A DNA stretch of 9,819 nt from Kiloniellales bacterium (GTDB taxonomy: Bacteria; Pseudomonadota; Alphaproteobacteria; Kiloniellales; JAKSDN01), in NCBI GenBank assembly GCA_022360075.1, contig JAKSDN010000398.1:1-9819 (forward strand). The letters run 5' to 3'. Below, piece by piece: positions 1-5,840 of the stretch. The position numbers were made by a program, and so were the translations under genes. Positions within the stretch are counted from its first letter, which is position 1, and each line of letters opens with the position of its first letter. The notes under the pieces are model-generated. The model searched no databases. It saw only the letters and a list, made by a program, of their open reading frames with translations, and was not told where the DNA came from.

Positions 1-963
1 ATCCCCGGCTACGACAGCCGGCCGGACGCCGAGACCTTCCGGCGCGCCGTGACCGAAGCCGGCTGCGCCATCGTCGGCCAAAGCGCCGACCTGGCACCGG
101 CGGACGGCCGGCTCTACGCGATCCGCGACGTCACGGCGACGGTCGAATCGATCCCGCTGATCACCGCCTCGATCCTCTCCAAGAAGCTGGCCGCCGGGCT
201 CGATGCGTTGGTGATGGACGTCAAGGTCGGCATCGGCGCCTTCATGACCGAGCCGGAGGACGCGCGCGCACTCGCCCACAGCATCGTCTCGGTCGCCAAC
301 GGCGCCGATCTCAAGACCCGCGCCCTGATCACCAACATGGACCAAGTGCTCGGCCGCAGCGCCGGCAACGCCGTCGAGGTGCGCGAGGCGATCGACTATC
401 TGACCGGCGCTGCGCGCAATCCCCGCTTCCACGAGGTGGTGATGGCGCTTTGCCGCGAGCTGTTGCTGATGGGCGGCCTGGCCGAGGACGAGGCGGAGGC
501 GGACCAGTTGCGCCAACAGGCGCTCGACAGCGGCGCGGCCGCCGAGACCTTCCAGCGCATGGTCGCTGCGCTCGGTGGTCCCGGCGATCTGCTCGCTGCA
601 CCGGATCGCCATCTGCCGCGGGCGCCTGTCGAGACTCCAGCCCTGCCGGAGCGTCCCGGTTTCGTCGCGGCCATCGACGTGCGTGCGCTGGGCCTCGCCG
701 TGCTGTCGCTCGGCGGCGGCCGCACGCGCGCGGATCAGGCGATCGATCACGCCGTTGGCTTGACCGCGGTCGCGGCGATCGGCGAAGAGGTCGGAGCCGA
801 GCGTCCCTTGGCGCTCATCCATGCGCGCAGCCAGGAAGATGCGGAAAGCGCCGCGGCGCAGATCCGGCAAGCCTTCTCGCTTACTGTGCGGCAGTATGTA
901 CCGCTTCCCGTGATCCACGAGCGGATCATCGACGCCATGCCCGCCGAGAACGATGACGGCTAG
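1..963 (+). CDS. deoA: Thymidine phosphorylase, C-terminal 320 residues (5' truncated by window)
   Basis: The reading frame is open from base 1 and ends at TAG 961-963, so the gene enters from the left. DeoA cleaves thymidine (and deoxyuridine) with phosphate to the free base and 2-deoxyribose-1-phosphate in cytosolic pyrimidine nucleoside salvage. The fragment follows remembered E. coli DeoA closely: LAPADGRLYAIRDVTATVES, then IPLITASILSKK, ALVMDVKVG, the SAGNAVEVREA segment and a C-terminal ALGLAVLSLGGGRTRADQ block. The substrate-binding Arg, Ser and Lys of E. coli (171, 186, 190) correspond to fragment residues 42, 57 and 61 at one constant offset of 129. About 129 N-terminal residues are therefore missing to the left and no indel is apparent across these sites. 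The ATP-independent phosphorylase family and the C-terminal domain are intact. A start at the internal GTG (49) would remove conserved sequence and is not the real start. Identification is firm. Confidence 0.95.
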   Translation: MPGYDSRPDAETFRRAVTEAGCAIVGQSADLAPADGRLYAIRDVTATVESIPLITASILSKKLAAGLDALVMDVKVGIGAFMTEPEDARALAHSIVSVANGADLKTRALITNMDQVLGRSAGNAVEVREAIDYLTGAARNPRFHEVVMALCRELLLMGGLAEDEAEADQLRQQALDSGAAAETFQRMVAALGGPGDLLAAPDRHLPRAPVETPALPERPGFVAAIDVRALGLAVLSLGGGRTRADQAIDHAVGLTAVAAIGEEVGAERPLALIHARSQEDAESAAAQIRQAFSLTVRQYVPLPVIHERIIDAMPAENDDG

Positions 964-1017
964 CGCCTCTCTCCTCTAGAATCGCGGACAACGAGACCGT
1001 TTCGCAGGACGGCAAGC

Positions 1018-1974
1018 ATGATCCGCTTGCGCCACGAGATTCTTGGCACCGTTGCCGCGCTGTCTCTGAGCGCGGGGCTCGCGCTTTGGTCGTTCGCCGC
1101 CGCGGGAGAGCAAGGCCAGCTTCGCCCCTCAGGCTTTCTGGCTGCCCTGGAGGCCGGGGGTATCGCCCCCGACGGCCTGGCCTGCAACTCGGCCGTCGAC
1201 TACTCACTCACCCTGGAAGCCGACGCGCGAAAGGCCGCCGAAGCGATGATCGCCGCCCTCGAGCCGCACCTGAAAGGCACGGCAGCGGCACTCGAAGCCA
1301 CCAGGACTCGAGTCGAGCACGAGATGATGGCCTGGACGCTGCGCAGCTTCCTGATCACCGGGAACCGCAACAACCTCGGCGCCATCGTGCTCAAGGATCG
1401 CTTCTGGACCGATGCCGAGGGACGGCGGCGCCCCCTGGTCGTCTTTCGCAGCGGCTACACGCCGGACGCGGCGGCCGACGGTTCCTGCTTCCGCAGCCTG
1501 CTGGAGCGTGGCGGTGTCAAACATGTGATCAATCTCTACGAAGGCGGCTGGCTGCCGGTCGCCGATCTCGACGCCGAAGAGCGCGCGACCGCCGCGCGCC
1601 ACGGCGCCAGCTACCTGCGCACCGCCGATACCGGCTATGGCAACTGGCGGGATATGCTCGAGCAGAATCCCGAACCCGGCCCGGCCTGGGACGAGGCCGA
1701 GGCCATCGTCGCGCGCCTGATCAACGCGGAGATCCTGCGGCCCGGCGGCGCCCCGCCGCGCGGCAACATCTATCTGCACTGCGGCGGCGGCATGCACCGC
1801 TCGGGCATGATCGTCGGCATCCTCGAGAAGGCCGTGAACCATCGTGGCCCGGCGGACATCGCGCGGGGTTACCGCTATCATGTCGGCTACCGTGACGCGC
1901 GCCGGCCCGGTGGCTTCGAGCAGGGCAACCTGGATTTCATCGAAGCTTTCGATGCATCGCTGATAGGAGATTGA
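1018..1974 (+). CDS. Exported protein-tyrosine/dual-specificity-phosphatase-like protein
   Basis: A 318-residue protein starting at ATG 1018, with AGGA at 1006-1009 eight bases upstream. Residues 1-30 look like a signal peptide or N-terminal anchor: basic start (MIRLRHE), hydrophobic core about 8-27, then AAAGEQ. The rest is therefore probably periplasmic. Residues 253-263 read LHCGGGMHRSG, the HCX5R(S/T) phosphatase loop with presumed nucleophile Cys255 and phosphate-binding Arg261. The upstream FRSGYTP (143-149) and GGVKHVINLYEG (165-176) segments are typical of the bacterial tyrosine/dual-specificity phosphatase fold. An Asp around 204-212 is a candidate general acid, but I cannot assign it. 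Residues 60-135 precede the recognisable core and I do not recognise them. Substrate is unknown; phosphoprotein, phosphoinositide or another phosphoester are all possible. It lies 54 nt after deoA and 7 nt before the next gene, so it is probably co-transcribed. Confidence 0.8.
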   Translation: MIRLRHEILGTVAALSLSAGLALWSFAAAGEQGQLRPSGFLAALEAGGIAPDGLACNSAVDYSLTLEADARKAAEAMIAALEPHLKGTAAALEATRTRVEHEMMAWTLRSFLITGNRNNLGAIVLKDRFWTDAEGRRRPLVVFRSGYTPDAAADGSCFRSLLERGGVKHVINLYEGGWLPVADLDAEERATAARHGASYLRTADTGYGNWRDMLEQNPEPGPAWDEAEAIVARLINAEILRPGGAPPRGNIYLHCGGGMHRSGMIVGILEKAVNHRGPADIARGYRYHVGYRDARRPGGFEQGNLDFIEAFDASLIGD

Positions 1975-1981
1975 GCCGACC

Positions 1982-2266
1982 ATGGATCTGGCCGCTTTCA
2001 AGGCTTCGCTCGACGAGGCCGCGCCGCCGAAGGACCTCGCGCCCGCGCTCCAAGCGCTCTGGCACGAGGCCAAGGGCGATTGGGACAAGGCGCACCAGCT
2101 CGCGCAGTCGCAGGACGACGAGAGCGGCGCCTGGGTGCATGCCTATCTGCACCGCGTCGAGGGCGACCAGGGCAACGCCGGCTACTGGTACCGCCGCGCC
2201 GACAAGCCGCACGCGTCGCAGCCGCTCAAGGACGAATGGGAAGCGATCGCCACCGCGTTGTTGTGA
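1982..2266 (+). CDS. Small conserved-type hypothetical protein (94 aa)
   Basis: ATG 1982 lies 7 nt after the phosphatase-like gene, with AGGAG at 1965-1969 inside that gene's 3' end, about 12 nt upstream. The protein is soluble, acidic and has no signal peptide. It is rich in Trp, Tyr and His for its size: residues ALWHEAKGDWDKAHQLAQ near 25-42, then WVHAYLHRVEGDQGNAGYWY at 51-70. I remember similar short alphaproteobacterial proteins of unknown function built around the same WxHAYLHRxEGDxxNAxYWYRRA pattern. The helix-rich, aromatic-spaced sequence resembles a single TPR/Sel1-like helical pair, but that is a guess. No catalytic motif is visible. Coding is supported by the tight spacing, the Shine-Dalgarno and the non-repetitive composition. 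Function is unknown, and coupling with the phosphatase-like gene is the only contextual clue. Confidence 0.82.
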   Translation: MDLAAFKASLDEAAPPKDLAPALQALWHEAKGDWDKAHQLAQSQDDESGAWVHAYLHRVEGDQGNAGYWYRRADKPHASQPLKDEWEAIATALL

Positions 2267-2306
2267 ACCGATCGTTCCACTCTGTTTTGATCGGCGCCAC
2301 CCCGCA

Positions 2307-2403
2307 GTCGTCGTTGCGAGCCGGCATCAGCCGGCGTGGCAATCCAGAGCGACCGCTTCGACGGTAGCCGGCTGGATTGCTGCGCTCCGCTCGCAACGAC
2401 GGA
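2307..2403 (+). repeat. REP-like interrupted palindrome between convergent genes
   Basis: A 97-nt intergenic element with nested inverted arms. The outer arm CGTCGTTGCGAGC (2309-2321) is matched perfectly by GCTCGCAACGACG (2389-2401). The inner arm GCAATCCAG (2339-2347) is matched perfectly by CTGGATTGC (2372-2380). The loop adds an ACCG/CGGT pair. I recall ATTGCGAG...GCAATCCAG...CTGGATTGC...CTCGCAAT palindromes as dispersed repeats in several alphaproteobacterial genomes, and this fits that type. Its place between two convergent genes is typical of REP elements, where it can act in transcript 3' ends or as a DNA-binding or transposase-mobilised unit. Only one copy is in the window, so dispersal is inferred. 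Confidence 0.75.
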
Positions 2404-2439
2404 TTAGGGAGCAAAGAGCCAAGGTCACGACATTACGGA

Positions 2440-3345
2440 TCAGACCGCGTCCAGCAAAGCGGCGAGACGTCGGGCGCAGTCGAGACCGAAGGGCGTTGGC
2501 GCCATGGCGGGCGCGCGGTCGTGCGCGACATCGAGGCCGAGCCGCCAGGCGCAGATCCGCTTGCCGTAGCAAATCAAGCTGTCGATCGACTGCATGACGA
2601 AGGTCAGGAGCGGCAGGATCTCGCGGTAGAGGCGCTCGGCCTCGGCGACCGACGCCGGGTCGCCGGCACGCATCAGCTCGAAGATCCGCACCTGCACGGC
2701 GCAGGCTTCCGGCGAGGGGATCATGCCGGCGCAGCCGGCGCGCAGGTTGTCGGGCAGCTCCAGGCCGTTGCGGCCGTTGAAAACCGCGAGGCGGCCGCCG
2801 GTGGTCTCGATCACCTGGCGGATCAGGATCGCCGGGCCCTCGCCCTTGAGCAGCGTGAAGTTGCTCTGGGCCTGGCGCAGGCGCTCGATGCCCTCGGCGG
2901 AGAGACCGATGCCGATGTACTCCGGCGCGTTCTGGATCGCGGTCGGGATCGAGACCTGCGCCATCACCGCGCCGAAGAAGGCGATCAGCTCGTCCTCCGG
3001 CATGTCCGGGATGCGCGGCGGCTGCAGGATCAGCCAGTCCGCGCCCGCCGCCTCGGCGGCCCGCGCGAAGTCAGCCTGGTCCTCGACGCTGTTGCCGAAG
3101 ATGGTGATCGCGAGCGGCAGGCGCCCGTCCAAATCCTCGACCACCCAGTCGAGGATCCTGCGGCGCTCATCGGGCGAGAGCTTCTGCACTTCGGTGGCGA
3201 GGCCGAGCGCGGCCAGGCCATGGGCACCGGCTTCCAGGCAGAACGCGACCTGGCGCCGCATGGCATCGCGGTCCAGCGCCCCATCGGAAGCGAACAGGGC
3301 GTAGAGCATGGGGTAGATGCCGTGGAAGGCCGCGGGCGCGTTCAT
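2440..3345 (-). CDS. DapA/N-acetylneuraminate lyase superfamily aldolase-type lyase
   Basis: A 301-residue TIM-barrel lyase, normal length for the family. ATG 3343-3345 is chosen because FHGIYPMLYALFASDGALD (residues 7-25) is the conserved family N-terminus; upstream codons extend only to a poor TTG and show no conservation. Visible landmarks: GLATEVQKLSPDE (48-60) at the position of the pyruvate-carboxylate-binding TTGE loop, DWLILQPP (103-110), IQNAPE (137-142), and LLKGEG (165-170) with presumed Schiff-base Lys167. Where dihydrodipicolinate synthase has the catalytic Tyr of its YNVP motif, this protein has Gln138. It is therefore unlikely to be the lysine-pathway enzyme and more likely a member of the broad keto-acid aldolase/dehydratase-like branch. 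No good Shine-Dalgarno precedes the start. An intrinsic terminator of csp lies just upstream. Substrate unknown. Confidence 0.88.
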   Translation of the reverse strand: MNAPAAFHGIYPMLYALFASDGALDRDAMRRQVAFCLEAGAHGLAALGLATEVQKLSPDERRRILDWVVEDLDGRLPLAITIFGNSVEDQADFARAAEAAGADWLILQPPRIPDMPEDELIAFFGAVMAQVSIPTAIQNAPEYIGIGLSAEGIERLRQAQSNFTLLKGEGPAILIRQVIETTGGRLAVFNGRNGLELPDNLRAGCAGMIPSPEACAVQVRIFELMRAGDPASVAEAERLYREILPLLTFVMQSIDSLICYGKRICAWRLGLDVAHDRAPAMAPTPFGLDCARRLAALLDAV

Positions 3346-3393
3346 CGTCGTGGGTCTGGTACACCTGAGACCAGGGACTCGCTGCGGTGCTCC

Positions 3394-3427
3394 AAAACGC
3401 AAGAAGGCCCGCCGAACGGCGGGCCTT
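3394..3427 (-). terminator. Intrinsic terminator of the cold-shock gene
   Basis: A perfect 10-bp GC-rich stem, AAGGCCCGCC (3404-3413) and GGCGGGCCTT (3418-3427), with a 4-nt loop. Read on the minus strand it is followed by CTTGCG and TTTT (3394-3397). It starts 27 nt past the csp stop codon. There is no T-tract on the plus side, so it serves the minus-strand transcript. Its location 58 nt before the DapA-like start means that gene would need its own promoter or read-through. Confidence 0.85.
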
Positions 3428-3454
3428 GCATCGGGGTCGAACTTTTCGTCGGGG

Positions 3455-3664
3455 TCAGTCGACGATCTTCAGATTTTGTGCCGAGCTCTTGCCGTTGCGT
3501 CCCGGCTGCAGCTCGTACTCGACGCGCTGTCCCTCCGAGAGGCCGGGCAGACCGGCCCGCTCCACCGCGGAGATATGGACAAAAGCGTCCTTGCCACCGT
3601 CGTCCGGGCTGATAAAGCCATAGCCCTTCACGGTGTTGAACCACTTCACGGTTCCAGTCGTCAT
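3455..3664 (-). CDS. cspA: Cold-shock domain protein (CspA family)
   Basis: A 69-residue single cold-shock domain, the standard length for the family. It is an OB-fold that binds single-stranded RNA/DNA, acting as an RNA chaperone or antiterminator in the cytoplasm. GTVKWFN is at residues 4-10, the RNP1 motif KGYGFI at 13-18 and the RNP2 motif DAFVHI at 26-31, all intact. ATG 3664 is preceded by GAAGGA (plus coordinates 3673-3678), eight bases away. Downstream is a strong intrinsic terminator, so the gene is probably monocistronic or the last of its unit. The 289-nt gap to the upstream GMC gene leaves room for the long 5' leader common in csp mRNAs. Whether it is cold-inducible cannot be told: many alphaproteobacteria carry several csp paralogues, so the gene symbol means family only. 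Confidence 0.97.
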   Translation of the reverse strand: MTTGTVKWFNTVKGYGFISPDDGGKDAFVHISAVERAGLPGLSEGQRVEYELQPGRNGKSSAQNLKIVD

Positions 3665-3696
3665 CGAGTCGTTCCTTCACATGTGTTACCGGCACC

Positions 3697-3711
3697 GGCA
3701 TCGCTGATGCC
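3697..3711 (-). other. Small hairpin in csp leader
   Basis: GGCATC (3697-3702) and GATGCC (3706-3711) form a perfect 6-bp stem with a 3-nt loop. It sits 18 nt upstream of the GAAGGA ribosome-binding site of csp, in the presumed 5' untranslated region. The sequence supports a stable small hairpin. Any role in translation or mRNA stability at low temperature is inference. Confidence 0.4.
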
Positions 3712-3803
3712 AGCTTGAGTAAGGTCACCGAATTCCGAGGGTTATTAGGTGCTAGGTCGGCGCGACGCAGCGGTTTCCGCCAGAATTTCATGGACTGCCT
3801 TAA

Positions 3804-3832
3804 GATTTAGAGATCTACCAGAGCATTTGCAA
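3804..3832 (-). promoter_or_regulatory. Candidate sigma-70-type promoter for csp
   Basis: On the minus strand TTGCAA (3827-3832) is followed after 17 nt by TAAATC (3804-3809). The -35 matches consensus at 4 of 6 bases and the -10 at only 3 of 6. The surrounding 3780-3835 stretch is clearly more AT-rich than its neighbours, as promoters often are in such genomes. If real, the transcript would start near 3797 and carry a leader of about 130 nt, similar in scale to csp leaders known in enterobacteria. Weak call. Confidence 0.3.
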
Positions 3833-3850
3833 ACGGATTCGCGGAGCGGG

Positions 3851-3942
3851 CGGTTCGCGCCGGTTCTCCACCTCCGGGTGCCGTCACATCGCGCCGTCGC
3901 GGGAACCGTCGCATGAAAGTGAGCGGCACGGCGCGCGAACCG
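3851..3942. other. Highly structured intergenic stretch after the GMC gene
   Basis: Perfect arms CGGTTCGCGC (3851-3860) and GCGCGAACCG (3933-3942) enclose two further possible pairings: CGGTTC (3861-3866) with GAACCG (3903-3908), or GTGCCG (3878-3883) with CGGCAC (3924-3929). The two inner pairings are mutually exclusive. CCGTC also recurs at 3881, 3894 and 3906. The block begins 12 nt beyond the GMC stop, so it may be that gene's 3' end structure. No T-tract follows, so it is not a canonical intrinsic terminator. Confidence 0.45.
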
Positions 3943-3953
3943 TGAAGACAGTT

Positions 3954-5579
3954 TTACGCCGCCAGGCTTCCGCTCTTCGCATCCTCGCGGATCATGTCGG
4001 CCGCCTTCTCGGCGATCATGATCGTCGGCGAGTTGGTATTGCCGCTGGTGATGCTCGGCATGACCGAGGCATCGACGACGCGCAGCGCCTGCAGCCCCTT
4101 CACGCGCAGCCGCGCATCGACGACGGCCATCGGGTCCTGGCCCATCTTGCAAGTCCCGACCGGGTGAAAGATCGTGGTCGCGATGTCGCCGGCGGCGCGG
4201 GCGAGATCCTCGTCGGACTCGATCTCCGGACCCGGCTTGAACTCGAGCGGCGCGTAACGCTGCAAGGCGGGCTGGGCGATGATGCGCCGGGTGAGCCTGA
4301 TGCCATCGGCGGCCACACGCCGATCGCCCGCCGTGGAAAGATAGTTCGGCCGGATCGCCGGCGCCGCCAGCGGGTCGGGGCTCTTGATGCGGATGTGACC
4401 GCGGCTTTCCGGGCGCAAGTTGCAGACCGCCGCCGTGAAAGCCGGAAAGGGATGCAGCGGCTCGCCGAACTTGTCGAGCGTCAGGGGCTGGACGTGATAC
4501 TCGACGTTCGGCGTCTCGAACGAGGGGTCCGTGCGCGCGAAGGCGCCCATCTGCGAAGGCGCCATGGACATCGGCCCGCTGCGGAAGAGCGCGTACTCCA
4601 GGCCGATCGCCATGCGGCCCAGGATCGAGTTGGCCTTCTCGTTCAAGGTGCGCACGCCCTGAACCTTGTAGGCACAGCGCACTTGCAGATGGTCCTGCAG
4701 GTTCTCGCCGACGCCCTCCAGCGCGTGACGCACCTCTATGCCGTGCTCTTGCAGGAGCGCGCCCGGACCGACACCGGAAAGCTGCAACAGTTGCGGCGAG
4801 GCGACGGCGCCGGCCGCCAGGATCACCTCGCCCTTGGCCTCGATCGCGGCCGGCGCGCCGGCCAGACGCAGCTCGAGCCCAACCGCCCGGCCCTCGGCCA
4901 GGCGCAGGCGCGTTGCTTGGGCCTGCGTGAAGACGCGCAGGTTCGAGCGGTCCTTGGCCGGCCGCAGGAAGGCCTTCGCGGTGCTCCAGCGCCAGCCGCG
5001 GCGCTGATTGACGTGGAAGTAGCCGCAGCCTTCGTTGTCGCCGCGATTGAAGTCGTCGGTCCTGGGGATGCCGGCCTGTTCCGCCGCCTCCTGGAAGGCG
5101 TCGAGGATGTCCCAGCGCAGGCGCTGGCGCTCGACCCGCCATTCTCCGCCAGCACCGTGCACATCGTCGGGCGCGACCGCGGCCTGGTCCTCCGACTTCT
5201 TGAAGTAGGGCAACACATCGTCCCAGCCCCAGCCCGTGTTACCGAGCTGGCGCCAGAGGTCGTAGTCGCGCGCCTGACCGCGCATGTAGATCATGCCGTT
5301 GATCGAGGAGCAGCCGCCGAGGACGCGGCCGCGCGGATAGCTGAGCGCGCGACCGTTCAAGCCAGGCTCCGACTCGGTCGCAAAGCCCCAGTCGGTGCGC
5401 GGGTTGCCCATGCAGTAGAGATAGCCGACGGGGATGTGGATCCAGTGGTAGTTGTCCTTGCCGCCGGCCTCGAGCAAGGCGACGCTGACCCCCGGATCGG
5501 CCGACAGGCGGTTGGCCAGCACGCAGCCCGCGCTGCCCGCCCCGACGATGACGTAGTCAAAGGCGCCGAGTGACTTCAC
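3954..5579 (-). CDS. GMC-family FAD-dependent oxidoreductase (choline/alcohol dehydrogenase type)
   Basis: A 541-residue flavoprotein from GTG 5579, preceded by AAGGA six bases away; the frame stays open upstream but only to a TTG without support. The Rossmann segment [19 protein letters not shown] (8-26) has GxGxxG at Gly13/15/18 and Glu37 for the ADP ribose. GMC signature 1 is [19 protein letters not shown] (84-102); signature 2 lies around 256-270 ([15 protein letters not shown]). The C-terminal catalytic pair is His472 in [10 protein letters not shown] and the Asn514/Asn516 region of SGNTNSPT. The family oxidises primary alcohols or choline to aldehydes using FAD. There is no signal peptide, so it is cytoplasmic or peripherally membrane-associated. 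Choline dehydrogenase (betA) is the usual automatic name, but no betaine genes are nearby, so I leave the substrate open. It is divergent from the hydrolase-transporter cluster and may share its regulation. Confidence 0.93.
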   Translation of the reverse strand: MKSLGAFDYVIVGAGSAGCVLANRLSADPGVSVALLEAGGKDNYHWIHIPVGYLYCMGNPRTDWGFATESEPGLNGRALSYPRGRVLGGCSSINGMIYMRGQARDYDLWRQLGNTGWGWDDVLPYFKKSEDQAAVAPDDVHGAGGEWRVERQRLRWDILDAFQEAAEQAGIPRTDDFNRGDNEGCGYFHVNQRRGWRWSTAKAFLRPAKDRSNLRVFTQAQATRLRLAEGRAVGLELRLAGAPAAIEAKGEVILAAGAVASPQLLQLSGVGPGALLQEHGIEVRHALEGVGENLQDHLQVRCAYKVQGVRTLNEKANSILGRMAIGLEYALFRSGPMSMAPSQMGAFARTDPSFETPNVEYHVQPLTLDKFGEPLHPFPAFTAAVCNLRPESRGHIRIKSPDPLAAPAIRPNYLSTAGDRRVAADGIRLTRRIIAQPALQRYAPLEFKPGPEIESDEDLARAAGDIATTIFHPVGTCKMGQDPMAVVDARLRVKGLQALRVVDASVMPSITSGNTNSPTIMIAEKAADMIREDAKSGSLAA

Positions 5580-5585
5580 CGCCTG

Positions 5586-5590
5586 TCCTT
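5586..5590 (-). promoter_or_regulatory. Ribosome-binding site that sets the GMC start
   Basis: Minus-strand AAGGA, within GAAAAGGAC, ends six bases before GTG 5577-5579. The open frame continues 28 codons upstream to a TTG, but no family conservation or Shine-Dalgarno supports that extension. This site decides for the GTG, which places the FAD-binding [11 protein letters not shown] motif at residues 8-18, as usual for GMC enzymes. Confidence 0.75.
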
Positions 5591-5651
5591 TTCGTGTGTA
5601 GTCGACACTGCGTGACCCCCAAGTTCCAAGCGCTGGTTCCGAAGCCGGAGC

Positions 5652-5657
5652 ATCATA
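5652..5657 (-). promoter_or_regulatory. Candidate -10 box for the GMC gene
   Basis: Minus-strand TATGAT matches the sigma-70 -10 consensus at 5 of 6 bases. It lies about 72 nt upstream of GTG 5579, giving a leader of roughly 65 nt. The best -35 at 17-18 nt spacing (CGCAAT or TCGCAA) is poor, as expected for an activated or alternative-factor promoter, or if the call is wrong. A perfect palindrome occupies the would-be spacer. Confidence 0.4.
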
Positions 5658-5659
5658 GA

Positions 5660-5679
5660 GCAATGCGCCGCCGCATTGC
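5660..5679. promoter_or_regulatory. Operator-like inverted repeat 1
   Basis: GCAATGCG (5660-5667), CCGC spacer, CGCATTGC (5672-5679): perfect 8-bp arms, 20 bp in all, no T-tract on either side. It lies immediately upstream of the candidate TATGAT box of the GMC gene, overlapping the -35/-10 spacer, which is a classical repressor position. It shares the ATGCGCCG core with the second palindrome 76 bp away. Confidence 0.5.
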
Positions 5680-5699
5680 GATCCGAGGGGATCTCAACC

Positions 5700-5780
5700 A
5701 TGAAGCGGCCGAATCTCCGTTTCGAATCAACTCCTGATGCGCCGTCGGCGCATGGCCGATCTGCGAGGGCCGTTCGCTAA
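5700..5780 (+). CDS. Candidate 26-residue leader peptide ORF
   Basis: ATG 5700 is preceded by GAGGGG with about 9-nt spacing and runs to TAA 5778-5780, encoding a basic peptide (MKRPNLRFESTPDAPSAHGR, then SARAVR). It ends 60 nt before the first hydrolase gene and contains the second palindrome. No run of one amino acid suggests classical attenuation. A chance frame of this length is common in GC-rich DNA, so this is a weak candidate. Confidence 0.15.
   Translation: MKRPNLRFESTPDAPSAHGRSARAVR
5737..5753. promoter_or_regulatory. Operator-like inverted repeat 2
   Basis: ATGCGCC (5737-5743), GTC, GGCGCAT (5747-5753): perfect 7-bp arms in the same divergent control region. It begins with the same ATGCGCCG core as repeat 1; the centres are about 75.5 bp apart, close to seven helical turns. 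It sits 27 bp upstream of a TTGACT element facing the hydrolase genes. Regulator unknown. Confidence 0.45.
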
Positions 5781-5786
5781 TTGACT
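5781..5786 (+). promoter_or_regulatory. Possible -35 element for the hydrolase-transporter unit
   Basis: TTGACT matches the -35 consensus at 5 of 6 bases. At 17-nt spacing the -10 position reads CAGTCT, which is a poor match, so only half a promoter is visible. It lies 55 nt before the first hydrolase ATG, between operator-like repeat 2 and the gene. Confidence 0.2.
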
Positions 5787-5840
5787 TGCTCGGCGGTGCC
5801 ACGCAGTCTCGATGAAAAGCCGACATGGGGGCGTCACGAG

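Noticed and set aside
1204..2088. Minus-strand frame of 294 codons antisense to the phosphatase-like gene
   Set aside because: No motif is seen, whereas the plus strand has a signal peptide and CX5R loop. It also overlaps the start of the 94-aa gene.
2268..2294. CCGATC/GATCGG inverted repeat after the 94-aa gene as an intrinsic terminator
   Set aside because: Only a 6-bp stem with a 15-nt loop and no following T-tract, so it is not convincing.
2377..3612. Plus-strand open frame of 411 codons over the DapA-like and csp genes
   Set aside because: It crosses two well-supported minus-strand genes, a terminator and part of the palindromic repeat, and its translation has no recognisable domain.
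3745..5142. Minus-strand frame of 465 codons overlapping the GMC gene in another register
   Set aside because: Low-complexity Arg/Gly/Ala translation; the GMC register carries all conserved motifs.
3942..5573. Long plus-strand open frame (543 codons) antisense to the GMC gene
   Set aside because: It is a GC-bias shadow: composition is dominated by Arg, Ala and Gly with no family motifs, while the opposite strand shows complete GMC signatures.
5660..5753. The two palindromes as terminators
   Set aside because: They lie between divergent genes, where no transcript should end, and neither is followed by a T-tract on either strand.
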